Origin: Actinocatenispora sp963815125
GTDB taxonomy: Bacteria; Actinomycetota; Actinomycetes; Mycobacteriales; Micromonosporaceae
DNA length: 64,000 bases
Direction of reading: 5' to 3'
NCBI GenBank assembly: GCA_963815125.1
Contig: CAWFFM010000002.1
Coordinates: 1,488,001-1,552,000, forward strand
In this document: in pieces, positions 18,142-26,029 of the stretch
How positions within the stretch are numbered: position 1 is the stretch's first letter
Layout of the letters: every line of letters starts with the position of its first letter
Position numbers and translations under genes: made by a program
The notes under the pieces: generated by a model
The model's input: only the letters and a program-made list of their open reading frames with translations
The model's database searches: none
What the model was told of the DNA's origin: nothing

Positions 18142-18714
18142 TCACATCCAGTCGGCGGGTGCCAGCTCCAGCTCGAACGGCTCGCTCACCGTCAACCGCT
18201 CACCCGGCCGGATGGTCCGCACCTCGTCCCAACTGCCGTCCGGCCGTGGCCGCGTGTAGACGTGCGTGGTGCCGTCCCGCTCGATCCGCCAGTACGCGTC
18301 GATGCCGCGCCGGGCGTACAGCTCAGACTTGATCTTGCGGTCACGGTGTTTCGTCGTGACGGACTCCACCTCGACCACGAGCCTCAGCGCGGCTTCGCCC
18401 CACTGTTGTTCGACATCGGGAAGCTCAGCGTCTGTGACCGCGAGATCGGGGATCAGATGGGCGTCCCCGATGACGAAACCCGCATTCGTGTACGTGGCCC
18501 AGCCATCGGGCAGCGCACGGAGTATGGCGAGATGCATGCGTCGGATGCGGTTCTCATGCGACCACGTGGGAGGGGGATCCACGACAAGTTCTCCACCAAG
18601 AATCTCATAGCGGTACCGGTCATCCGGTGCGGCGGCGATGACCTCCCTCAGCTCCGCGAGGTCGTCCTGCATCCCAGAATCGGACAGGTAGTAGTCGACG
18701 GGCTGCGCGCTCAT
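18142..18714 (-). CDS. Uma2-family (DUF820) PD-(D/E)xK-fold protein
   Basis: 190 aa from ATG 18714. The restriction-endonuclease-like core is recognisable: YEILGGELVVDPPPTWSHE, then HLIPDLAVTD with the metal-binding Asp, ALRLVVEVESVTTKHRDRK with the ExE/K pattern, and YWRIERDG. Uma2 proteins are abundant in actinomycetes and cyanobacteria; some are treated as putative endonucleases but function is mostly unknown. AGGAGGGG lies 9 nt before ATG 18714. A second candidate ATG at 18759 with a weaker GGAG would add 15 acidic residues. Confidence 0.83.
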   Translation of the reverse strand: MSAQPVDYYLSDSGMQDDLAELREVIAAAPDDRYRYEILGGELVVDPPPTWSHENRIRRMHLAILRALPDGWATYTNAGFVIGDAHLIPDLAVTDAELPDVEQQWGEAALRLVVEVESVTTKHRDRKIKSELYARRGIDAYWRIERDGTTHVYTRPRPDGSWDEVRTIRPGERLTVSEPFELELAPADWM

Positions 18715-18782
18715 CGTGGCGTCCCCCTCCTGGGCTGGGTCGTCCTCGCGGTTGCTCATGGTGGCTCCGGACCTGGTGCAGA

Positions 18783-19076
18783 CTAGGACGTCGCGTCAAG
18801 TACCCCGGTCTTCACGGTACCGATGAAGGTGGCCCACTGCCCGGCACTCACGGCCAACGCACCGCCGGCCCGGTCCTTGGTGTCGCGTACACCCACTGCG
18901 GTACCCGCGAACCCCACCTCGACGCAATTGTTTCCACCGCTGCCACCACTACGGCTCGACTTCCGCCACGCCGCAGACTCGTCCAGCACCGCGACCTCGA
19001 CGCAGCCGTTGCCGCCGCTACCGTTACTGCGGCTGGATTTCCACCACGTCGCCCGGGTCAGGTCATAGGTGGTCAT
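18783..19076 (-). CDS. DUF397 protein with a duplicated motif
   Basis: 97 aa, against about 60-70 for a usual DUF397 protein. The family motif occurs twice: WWKSSRSNGSGGNGCVEVAV near residue 11 and WRKSSRSGGSGGNNCVEVGF near residue 36. Only the second copy is followed by the rest of the domain (VGVRDTKDR, then LAVSAGQWATFIGTVK). DUF397 proteins are small partners of XRE-DUF5753 regulators, known from the Streptomyces WhiJ-like gene sets. GGGAGGAG lies 7 nt before the ATG. It follows its XRE partner by 69 bp. Confidence 0.88.
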   Translation of the reverse strand: MTTYDLTRATWWKSSRSNGSGGNGCVEVAVLDESAAWRKSSRSGGSGGNNCVEVGFAGTAVGVRDTKDRAGGALAVSAGQWATFIGTVKTGVLDATS

Positions 19077-19145
19077 GATCCGGCTCCTCCCTTGCTACTG
19101 CCCGACCGCTCCACCCGTCGACCGGATCGAGTGCCGGCAGTGGGG

Positions 19146-19943
19146 CTAGGGCCTGTGGACGCCCTTGCGGAGCACTTTGATCGTAGCTTCAGGGCTGAGC
19201 GCCGTCGCTTGCAGCTTTTCGAACTCCCGCTGATAGCGCTTCACTTCCGGCGGCTCTTCGATGGTCTGGTCGCTAGCGGCTCCTTCCAGATAGACAGCGT
19301 CCAGGTCGAACAGCTCCGGGAACTCGACAATCGTCACAGGCCCACCGTGCATGGCATGTGCATCTGCGTCGAGCGGCAGGATCTGGATCAGAACATTGTC
19401 GAGCTTGGCGAGCGAGATGAGCTGCTCCAATTGCGGATGCATCGTTTCCAGGCCGCCGATGACCCGGTGGATGGCCGACTGGTCGATGACGGCCGAGACC
19501 TGCAACGGGTCGTCTCCGGTGAGACGCTTCTGTCGGTCCATGCGCAGCGCGAGGTGCTTGTCGAGGTTCTTGCGCTCCTTGGGCGGCAGCCCGGCCTCCA
19601 TCAGTGCCCGTGCGTAGTCCGCGGTCTGGAAGATGCCCGGGATCAGGTTCGGCTCCCAGTATTTGGCGATGTCGGCGTCGGTCTCCAGGCTGATCAGGTC
19701 GCCCCGGATGACGTCGCGGTACTGCGTGTACCAGCTCCGCTGCTTGGCATTACGCGACAGCTTGAGCAGTGACTCGCGCAGCTCGTCGTCCTCGCTGCCG
19801 TACAGCGCGAGCAGGTCCTTGACGTCGCGTGGGGTGATGCCCGAGCGGGCGTTCTCCATCCGCGCGACCTTGGCGGTGTTCCACTCGAAGTGCTGCGCGA
19901 CCTGGTCCTGGGTCATGCCCGAGCGTTCGCTCTCCATCGTCAC
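19146..19943 (-). CDS. XRE-family regulator with DUF5753, short at the N-terminus
   Basis: 265 aa. MTQDQVAQHFEWNTAKVARM is the helix-turn-helix, and the rest is the DUF5753 domain (YEPNLIPGIFQT-like segment WEPNLIPGIFQTADYARALM, LALRMDRQKRL, PVTIVEFPELFDLDAVYLEG). Compared with the relative at 58223-59098, about 25 N-terminal residues including the usual LGxxLRRLRE first helix are missing. An in-frame TAG lies 13 codons upstream, so no longer start exists. No ribosome-binding site is evident. Either a divergent N-terminus or a damaged gene. It forms a pair with the downstream DUF397 gene. Confidence 0.8.
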   Translation of the reverse strand: MTMESERSGMTQDQVAQHFEWNTAKVARMENARSGITPRDVKDLLALYGSEDDELRESLLKLSRNAKQRSWYTQYRDVIRGDLISLETDADIAKYWEPNLIPGIFQTADYARALMEAGLPPKERKNLDKHLALRMDRQKRLTGDDPLQVSAVIDQSAIHRVIGGLETMHPQLEQLISLAKLDNVLIQILPLDADAHAMHGGPVTIVEFPELFDLDAVYLEGAASDQTIEEPPEVKRYQREFEKLQATALSPEATIKVLRKGVHRP

Positions 19944-20084
19944 GTGCGTATCGGTGATCCGGCCGTCCGGCTACATCCGGTCCGGCGGATACCGGCACGC
20001 GCCACCGGTGGTGGACCGGACAGCGAAACCGAGGAAACAGACCCAGAAACGTAGACCCGGCGGCGGATCCGGTGCCGCCGCGCT

Positions 20085-20090
20085 TAGGGT
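20085..20090 (+). promoter_or_regulatory. TAGGGT -10 element, leaderless start of the VOC gene
   Basis: TAGGGT ends exactly 6 nt before ATG 20097, so transcription should start at the A of the start codon. No Shine-Dalgarno sequence is present. Confidence 0.65.
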
Positions 20091-20096
20091 CGTCGG

Positions 20097-20432
20097 ATGG
20101 GGACCTTTATCAAGTCAGTGACCTTCGACTGCGCGGACGCCCTGGTGATGGCACGGTTCTGGGCCGCGGCACTCAATTCCGACGTGGACGAGGACTCCAC
20201 TGTGGACAAAGCGTTCGTGGAGGCGCCGGGCTGGGGCGGACCGAACGTGTGGTTCGCCCGGGTACCTGAACCCAAGTCCGCCAAGAACCGGATGCACTTC
20301 GATCTGCGCGCACCCGACGGCATCGACGCCGAGGTGGCGCGGCTGGTCGGTCTGGGAGCCAACGTCCTGCACCGCTTCGACGGGCTGACGGTCATGGCCG
20401 ACCCGGAGGGCAACGAATTCTGCGTCGAGTGA
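20097..20432 (+). CDS. VOC/glyoxalase-fold protein
   Basis: 111 aa, single-domain size. Typical VOC pattern: VTFDCADALVMARFWAAAL at the N-terminus, VWFARVPEPKSAKNRMHFDL with the metal-ligand His position, and VMADPEGNEFCVE with the terminal Glu. Members bind a divalent metal and act on varied small molecules or sequester drugs; the substrate is unknown here. The leaderless arrangement with TAGGGT fixes the start at 20097. It stands alone, 114 bp before the BAAT-type hydrolase gene in the same direction. Confidence 0.85.
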   Translation: MGTFIKSVTFDCADALVMARFWAAALNSDVDEDSTVDKAFVEAPGWGGPNVWFARVPEPKSAKNRMHFDLRAPDGIDAEVARLVGLGANVLHRFDGLTVMADPEGNEFCVE

Positions 20433-20546
20433 AGACAGCCGACGATTCACCACACCCGCGCTGATGCTCGCGCGGCGGCAGGCGGCAGGCGGATGGGTGC
20501 CCCAGGGCTCTGCACCGGCCCGAGCGGCCGTGATCGTGAGGAGGCG

Positions 20547-21380
20547 ATGATGCGTCGGATCGAACTCGACGATCCCCCGGGGGTGCGCCACGTGCCCGCG
20601 GACCCGTGTGGAACAGGGGTCCTCATCCTCGGCGGATCGAGTGGTCGGATACAGGACTTCCGGGCTCAACTTTTCGCCGAGGGTGGCGCCGTCGCCGAGA
20701 GCATCCAATGGTTCGGTGGAGCCCACCAGAGCCCCGGTCCCTGGGAGGTCCCGCTCGAACTGTTCCAGTCCAGGGTGAAGGACCTGCGACGGGACTGCGA
20801 CCGGGTGGCGCTGATGGGAACGTCGTTCGGCGCCGAGGCGGCACTGGTCGCTGCCTCCCACACTCCCGAGGTACACACCGTCGTCGCGTTCGCGCCCAGC
20901 GATGTCGTGTGGGCCGGGGTTCGCCCCGACGGCACGCAGACATCGCACTGGACCCTGGCAGGTCGGGCCCTCCCCTTCGTCGCGTTCGACGAGCAATGGG
21001 AGCCCGACACCGACCCACCCGCCTTCCGGGGTCTGTACGAATCGTCCTGGCGGAAGGCCGCAGACGTGGCGCGGTCGACGATCGCGGTCGAGCGCATCCA
21101 GCAGGTCGTTCTCGTCACCGGTGGTGACGACCAGGTCTGGCCGGCTGCGGAGCATGCCCGACGGATCGTCGAGCGGCGACGGTCGGCAGGCCGTCCGACC
21201 GTTCAGGTCCATCACGCGGAAGCCGGTCACCATGCGATCCTTCCCGGTGAGGAGACTCCCACCGGAGGACAGCGCATGTCGCGGGGCGGCTCTGTCCCGG
21301 CCAACCGGGAGCTCGGCACCAGGGCCTGGCCACACATCGTGCAAGCCCTGTGCCTCAACAACACGGCGCGGGGCCGGTGA
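20547..21380 (+). CDS. Alpha/beta hydrolase of the BAAT acyl-CoA thioesterase C-terminal family
   Basis: 277 aa. Nucleophile elbow GTSFGAEAAL, an oxyanion stretch TGVLILGGSSG, acid VTGGDDQVWP and catalytic His in HAEAGHHAILPGE match the BAAT C-terminal family (bile-acid-CoA acyltransferase and thioesterase-like). The N-terminal thioesterase-binding domain of longer homologs is absent, so this is the hydrolase domain alone. Start: ATG 20547 or the next ATG 20550; GAGGAGG at 20538-20544 gives better spacing to 20550. Function unknown beyond a likely acyl or ester hydrolase. Confidence 0.8.
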   Translation: MMRRIELDDPPGVRHVPADPCGTGVLILGGSSGRIQDFRAQLFAEGGAVAESIQWFGGAHQSPGPWEVPLELFQSRVKDLRRDCDRVALMGTSFGAEAALVAASHTPEVHTVVAFAPSDVVWAGVRPDGTQTSHWTLAGRALPFVAFDEQWEPDTDPPAFRGLYESSWRKAADVARSTIAVERIQQVVLVTGGDDQVWPAAEHARRIVERRRSAGRPTVQVHHAEAGHHAILPGEETPTGGQRMSRGGSVPANRELGTRAWPHIVQALCLNNTARGR

Positions 21381-21558
21381 GCAGCGAGTCGCAGTAGGAC
21401 AGGACTGCTGGGCCGGCCGACTGGCTGTCCGTCGTCGCTGCCGGCACGCGCCTGGTGCACGGCCATCGGATGCGGTGGGGTGATGCGTTCCTGTTGTGCG
21501 TCATGCGAGGTGGAGTTAATCTCATCACGCCCTGATCCCATCTCGGAGGAGTTGCGAC

Positions 21559-21641
21559 ATGAGGGACTACGTACGCGCACTCGCTCGGCGAATCGGCCAC
21601 ATCCGCGCCGGGGTTATTACCAGTACACCATCTACGGATAG
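21559..21641 (+). pseudogene. Putative P450-RiPP precursor peptide remnant with aromatic C-terminus
   Basis: A strong GGAGGAG (21545-21551) sits 7 nt before ATG 21559. This frame begins MRDYVRALARRIGHIRAG, a short Arg-rich amphipathic helix. In another frame the DNA from 21612 reads GYYQYTIYG and stops at 21641. Adding one base to the GGGG run at 21610-21613 joins the two into a 27-residue peptide with a Tyr-rich C-terminus, 83 nt before a P450 gene. That layout (tiny leader, aromatic core, one P450) matches minimal P450-crosslinked RiPP loci such as tryptorubin/atropopeptide, cittilin and biarylitide. Alternatives: the aromatic frame is open without a shift from GTG 21510 or ATG 21483; the ATG 21559 frame runs unshifted to 21717 as a 52-residue peptide. 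Function is inference. Confidence 0.45.
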
Positions 21642-21723
21642 ATCGCGGCGTTCGCGTCTGGATGCGGCCGGCGTTCCTGCGGCGTATCCAGACACCATTG
21701 TCCGGGCGGAGCCTTAGCGGAGA

Positions 21724-23095
21724 GTGAGTGCTGTCTGCATGTCGCCAACGGATGCGCGCAGGATCCCCGGCCCTAAGGGTCAGTTCCTCATCGGCAACAG
21801 CCTCGCCTTCGACCGGGATCCCCTCACCTGGCTACGCACCGCACGCGACGAATTCGGCGATGTCGTCCGCCTCGCCTTCGATACGGTGGTGGTCCACCAC
21901 CCCACCGATGCGCGTGCTGTTCTCGCCGCCACCAATAGCGGTTTCATCATGGACAAGCCTCCGGTCCGGCGTACCTCCAGCCAGGTACAGGACCACGAGG
22001 TGCGAATGCGTATCTGGCTGCAGGAGAACAGCCATGTCTGGCGCACCTTCAGCCGCTCCACCGTCGCCACCCATCTGGACCGGATCACCGAACGACTGTC
22101 CGGCCTGTTGGCTCAGGCCAACTACGAGGTGGATGTCTTCACCGCCGTACGCAGCGCATCTGCGGCTACACGACCGCAGAGTTCCTACTGGGGCGCAGCG
22201 ACACGGTCGACGACGTTGCCAGCGCAGCCTCGGAGATCGCCGCCGCCGAGGTGGATCTGAACGAGAACCCGGAATCGCGCTTCGCCTTCACCCGCAAGAG
22301 ACGGAGCCGGTTCGTCTACGCCAAGCGGGACCAACTGCAGGAAGTGATCGGAGGCCGAGGTGGAGGCCCGCCGGTCCGTTGACAGCCTGACGAAGGCCCA
22401 GGACGCGCTAGACACGATCATGTCGGAGTTTCCGGACCTGGACACCTCGATCATCGCCACCGTGCTGCGCGACACGGCCGGTGCCGGCTTCAGTGCCCCG
22501 GGCACCGCACTGACCTGGCTGATGCTGCGCCTGGCGAACCATCCCGAGTGCGCGCAACGGATCCGGGACGAGGTCGGTGACGATCCGGGCTGTCCACCGG
22601 AGAAGATGGGCGAACTCAGCTCGTCGTACGCGGGCGCCTTCGTCAAGGAGGTCCTGCGACTGCACCCGCCGCACTGGCTGCTCGGCCGCCGAACGGCGCA
22701 GGAGGTCGTCGTCGGCGGTTACCGCATCCCGCCGCACGTACACCATCCTGTCCGTGCCGTATCTGCTGCACCGTGACCCGCGCTGGTGGCAGGACCCGGA
22801 CAAGTTCGATCCGCAGCGCTGGCTGCGCTCGGGGGTCCCGTACACCGACGGTGCGTACCTGCCGTTCGGCCACGGTCCGCGGATGTGTCCGGGCCGGTAC
22901 GCCGGCGAGACCCAGCTGATCCTGGCCGCCCGGATGCTGGCGACCCACTACACGCTGCGGCTGCCCGGGCTCGACGACGTACAGGTCAGCTACCGCTCCC
23001 TGATGATTCCTCAGCACCTGCAGGGCAGTTGGCAGCAGTGCCCGCACAGCTCCACCAGCCGGGAACAGGTGGACAGACCCGCAGCCACCCCATAG
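21724..23095 (+). pseudogene. Cytochrome P450, broken by three frameshifts
   Basis: Joined segments give about 450 aa, a full P450. First frame (to about 22152): RIPGPKGQFLIGNS and HVWRTFSRSTVATHLDRI. Second frame (22155 to about 22345): RICGYTTAEFLLGRS and NPESRFAF. Third frame (22348 to about 22735): an I-helix with AGAGFSAPGTALTW, and EVLR of the ExxR motif. Fourth (22736 to 23095): YLLHRDPRWWQDPDKFDPQRW and the heme loop FGHGPRMCPGR. Net shifts are -1, +1 and +1. The I-helix lacks the usual acidic residue before Thr (APGT), a change seen in some crosslinking P450s. No other gene in the window is frameshifted. Start is GTG 21724 or ATG 21739 after GGAGAG. Probably the modifying enzyme of the peptide just upstream. 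Confidence 0.85.
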
Positions 23096-23129
23096 ACGGT
23101 AATAGAAGGACACGGGTAGGTGGCGGCGC

Positions 23130-23135
23130 TAGGGT
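23130..23135 (+). promoter_or_regulatory. TAGGGT -10 element, leaderless start of the DinB gene
   Basis: TAGGGT ends 6 nt before ATG 23142, the same geometry as at 20085-20090. The sequence from the hexamer to the start (TAGGGTCGTCG) matches the VOC gene promoter almost base for base. Confidence 0.65.
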
Positions 23136-23141
23136 CGTCGC

Positions 23142-23648
23142 ATGCCAGCTCCCTATCCGACGGAGGCGGTCGCCTCCCGCAACGAGCTCTACAACCGCTA
23201 CCTCGACTACTTCCGGACCCGCCTCATCGATACCTGCCGGACGCTGTCCGTCGAGCAGCTGCGTACGTCGGTGGTCTCCTCCGGCTGGGCTCCCCTGGAG
23301 CTGCTCAACCACCTGCGCTATGTGGAGCTGCGCTGGCTCGTGTGGGGGTTCCTCGGCGAAACGGTGGACAGCGATCTGTTCGCCGACCAGGGCGAGAAGC
23401 ACTGGGCAGTCGACGTACGGGCCACCCTGGACGACGTGGCGACGGCACTGGTGGCACAGGGCGAGAGGACCCGCGAGATCGTCGCCCGCCACGACCTGGC
23501 CGAGGTCTCCCGCGCCGGCCCGGCATGGGATGCCGACGAGGATCCGGCGCAACTGGAGCGGATCCTGATGCACCTGGTGCAGGAGTACGCGCACCATGCC
23601 GGCCACCTCGACATCGTCGCCGAACTGCTCACGGCTGCGTCCGACTGA
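23142..23648 (+). CDS. DinB/DUF664-family four-helix protein
   Basis: 168 aa. ELYNRYLDYFRTRLIDTC begins helix 1; the metal-site histidines lie in LELLNHLRYVELRW and VQEYAHHAGHLDIVAELL, the usual DinB/mycothiol-transferase pattern. Actinobacterial members are mycothiol-dependent transferases or unknown metalloproteins. It has no Shine-Dalgarno; the leaderless TAGGGT fixes the start. It converges on the MFS gene with only 16 bp between stops. Confidence 0.85.
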   Translation: MPAPYPTEAVASRNELYNRYLDYFRTRLIDTCRTLSVEQLRTSVVSSGWAPLELLNHLRYVELRWLVWGFLGETVDSDLFADQGEKHWAVDVRATLDDVATALVAQGERTREIVARHDLAEVSRAGPAWDADEDPAQLERILMHLVQEYAHHAGHLDIVAELLTAASD

Positions 23649-23664
23649 GCCGGCTGCTCGAGCG

Positions 23665-24876
23665 TCAGGTCGTCGTCGAGCGGCGGTCCAGGCGCAGTAC
23701 GGCGATCAGTGCGGCCAACGCCAGGGCAGCGACCGCGATGGTGAAGGAGATGCCGGCGGTACGCAGCCCCCACACCGCACTGCCGATACCGACCAGGATG
23801 ACCGGCACCGAGATGCCGACGTAGGCGACCACGAAGAAACTGGACACCGTTTCCGCGCGCCGGTCCGGCGGGCTGTGCTCGGTGACCGCGGCCATACCGG
23901 CTCGGAAGCTGACACCCTGACCGGTGCCGACCACCACCGTGCCGACCACCAGCAGCGCCAGCGAACTGAACTCCAGCGCGGCGCCGATCGCGCTCAGCCC
24001 GGCGACGAGGATCAGACAGCCGGTGGGCAGCGCGGTCCGTTCCGACAGCCGCGCCATGCTGACCTGGCCGACCGCCGAGCCGGCGAACATCGAGAACACC
24101 ATCGCCCCGGCCAACGCCTCGCTGTGCTGGTGCAGCAGCTCGGACAGGAAGCCCGGTTCGATCGAGGTGATCAGGCCGAACACCGAGAACGCGGCGAACA
24201 CCGCGACGGCGGCCGGTACGAACACCGCCCGTACCTCGGCCGGTACGGCGGGCCGTTGCGGACGCGGCCGGGCACCAGGCTTGACCGCTACGGTCTCCGG
24301 CGCGAACCAGACCCCGATCACGGCCGGCACCAGGATGATCAGGTTGGCCAGGAACGGCAGGAACAGCGGGTACGGCAGATATTGCGCGAGCAGCCCGGCC
24401 AGCAGCGGACCGCAGCCCAGGCCGAGCATGTTGACCACGGTGGCCAGCAGCGTGGCGGTCGGCCGGCGCCGGGGTGGCGCCAGCTCCAGCATCGCCACGG
24501 TCGCGGTGCCGGTGAAGATCCCGGCCGAGATCCCGGACAGGATCCGGCCGACGAACAGTGCGGTGAGGCCACCGTCGGTCAGGAACACCACGGCGCTCAG
24601 GGCGGAGACGACCAGCCCGGCCAGCAGCAACCGCCGGCGGCCCAGCACGTCGGATGCGCGGCCGAACAGCAGCAGCGCGGCCAGCACGCCGCCGGCGTAC
24701 ACCGCGTAGATGACCGTGGTCAGCAGGTTGCCGAAGCCGAACTGCTGTTGGTAGAGGTGGTATAGCGGGGTCGGCAGGGTGGTGCCGACCATCGTCGCGC
24801 CGAACGCGTAGGCCACGAAGACGAACGCGACCCGTGGCCGCAGTTGTCTCCGGCGAGCGGTGGTGTCGCCGGTCAT
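23665..24876 (-). CDS. Major facilitator superfamily transporter
   Basis: 403 aa with about 12 hydrophobic segments. The signature loop between helices 2 and 3 is present as GRASDVLGRRRLLLAG, and helix 1 starts VAFVFVAYAFGATMVGT. It resembles drug or sugar efflux MFS proteins; the substrate is unknown. ATG 24876 overlaps the mnmA stop (TGATG), so it is translationally coupled to mnmA although MFS genes are not a normal mnmA partner. It marks the inner edge of the accessory insert. Confidence 0.9.
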   Translation of the reverse strand: MTGDTTARRRQLRPRVAFVFVAYAFGATMVGTTLPTPLYHLYQQQFGFGNLLTTVIYAVYAGGVLAALLLFGRASDVLGRRRLLLAGLVVSALSAVVFLTDGGLTALFVGRILSGISAGIFTGTATVAMLELAPPRRRPTATLLATVVNMLGLGCGPLLAGLLAQYLPYPLFLPFLANLIILVPAVIGVWFAPETVAVKPGARPRPQRPAVPAEVRAVFVPAAVAVFAAFSVFGLITSIEPGFLSELLHQHSEALAGAMVFSMFAGSAVGQVSMARLSERTALPTGCLILVAGLSAIGAALEFSSLALLVVGTVVVGTGQGVSFRAGMAAVTEHSPPDRRAETVSSFFVVAYVGISVPVILVGIGSAVWGLRTAGISFTIAVAALALAALIAVLRLDRRSTTT

Positions 24877-25967
24877 CAGATGCGGGCGTGCCGGGAGGCG
24901 CCGCTGATGGTGGCCGAGCCGAGCACGATGTCGCCACCGGGATCCGGCCGGTAGACCACGATCGCCTGGCCCGGCGCGACCCCCCGTGCCGGCTCGTGCA
25001 ACCGCGCCGTCAACGAGCCGTCAACGCATTCGACCGTGGCGGAATGCACCTCGCCGTGCGCACGCAACTGCACCTGGCATTCCAGCGATCCGGTCGGCAA
25101 CCGACCGTCCGTCCACACCGGACGCTCTGCGCGTACCTCGTCGACGTCCAGCTCCTCGCGCGGCCCGACGGTCACAGTGTTCTGCACGGGAGTGATGGAC
25201 AGTACGTAGCGCGGCTGACCGTCCGGAGTCGAGCGGGTCAGCCCCAGCCCCTTTCGCTGCCCGACCGTGTAGCCGTACGTGCCGTCGTGCTGGCCGAGCA
25301 CCTCGCCGGTGGCCGAGTCGACGATGTCACCCGGCGAGGAACCCAGTTCGCGGGACAGGAAACCGCGGGTGTCGCCGTCGGCGATGAAGCAGATGTCGTG
25401 GCTGTCCGGCTTGTCGGCGACGGCCAGCCCACGTCGCGCGGCCTCCTCGCGTACCTGCGCCTTCGTGCTGTCTCCGAGTGGAAACATCGCGCCGGCCAGC
25501 TGATCGGGGCGCAGCACCGCCAGTACGTAGGACTGGTCCTTGCCGTCATCGACCGAACGGCGCAGTATCCCGTCGGCCAGGCGGGCGTGGTGGCCGGTCA
25601 CCACCGCGTCGAAGCCGAGGGCGCGGGCCCGGTCCAGTACCGCGGCGAACTTGATCTTCTCGTTGCAGCGCAGGCACGGGTTCGGGGTCCGGCCGGCAGC
25701 ATATTCCGCGACGAAGTCGGCCACCACGTCCTCGCGGAACTCCTCGGCCATGTCCCAGACGTAGAACGGGATGCCGATCACGTCGGCGGCCCGCCGCGCG
25801 TCCCGGGAGTCCTCCAGTGTGCAGCAGCCGCGCGCACCGGTCCGGTAGGTCTGCGGGTTCGCCGAGAGCGCAAGGTGCACCCCGGTCACATCATGCCCGG
25901 CGTCCACCGCACGGGCGGCCGCGACCGCCGAGTCCACCCCGCCGGACATCGCCGCGAGCACCCTCAT
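24876..25967 (-). CDS. mnmA: tRNA-specific 2-thiouridylase
   Basis: 363 aa. PP-loop SGGVDSAVAA at the start, catalytic Cys in NPCLRCNEKIKF, second Cys in SHDICFIADGD, and GQRKGLGL near the C-terminal beta domain. It activates U34 of tRNA(Lys/Glu/Gln) with ATP and inserts sulfur delivered from the cysteine desulfurase encoded just upstream. ATG 25967 (MRVLAAMSGG) has GGAGAG upstream; the frame stays open 91 codons further, but without family similarity. A TAGGCT hexamer about 30 nt upstream may give an extra promoter. Confidence 0.97.
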   Translation of the reverse strand: MRVLAAMSGGVDSAVAAARAVDAGHDVTGVHLALSANPQTYRTGARGCCTLEDSRDARRAADVIGIPFYVWDMAEEFREDVVADFVAEYAAGRTPNPCLRCNEKIKFAAVLDRARALGFDAVVTGHHARLADGILRRSVDDGKDQSYVLAVLRPDQLAGAMFPLGDSTKAQVREEAARRGLAVADKPDSHDICFIADGDTRGFLSRELGSSPGDIVDSATGEVLGQHDGTYGYTVGQRKGLGLTRSTPDGQPRYVLSITPVQNTVTVGPREELDVDEVRAERPVWTDGRLPTGSLECQVQLRAHGEVHSATVECVDGSLTARLHEPARGVAPGQAIVVYRPDPGGDIVLGSATISGASRHARI

Positions 25968-26029
25968 CGTCGTCAACTCTCCTGTCACTCGGGTCCTCTG
26001 GGAGCCTAACCGGCCCACCGAGGTCGCGG

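Noticed and set aside
20433..20546. GGCGGCAGGCGGCAGGCGG repeats as a functional element
   Set aside because: Only two to three short units; slippage in GC-rich intergenic DNA explains them.
21559..21717. Unshifted 52-codon frame (MRDYVRALA...) as an ordinary small gene
   Set aside because: Its second half reads as random Ser/Thr/Arg residues and has poor codon bias; the aromatic C-terminus in the other frame and the frameshifted P450 make a broken precursor more likely. It is not excluded.
22785..23568. 260-codon plus-strand frame over the P450 end and DinB gene
   Set aside because: It crosses the boundary of two supported genes in a third frame and its protein is Arg/Ser/Pro-rich without motifs.
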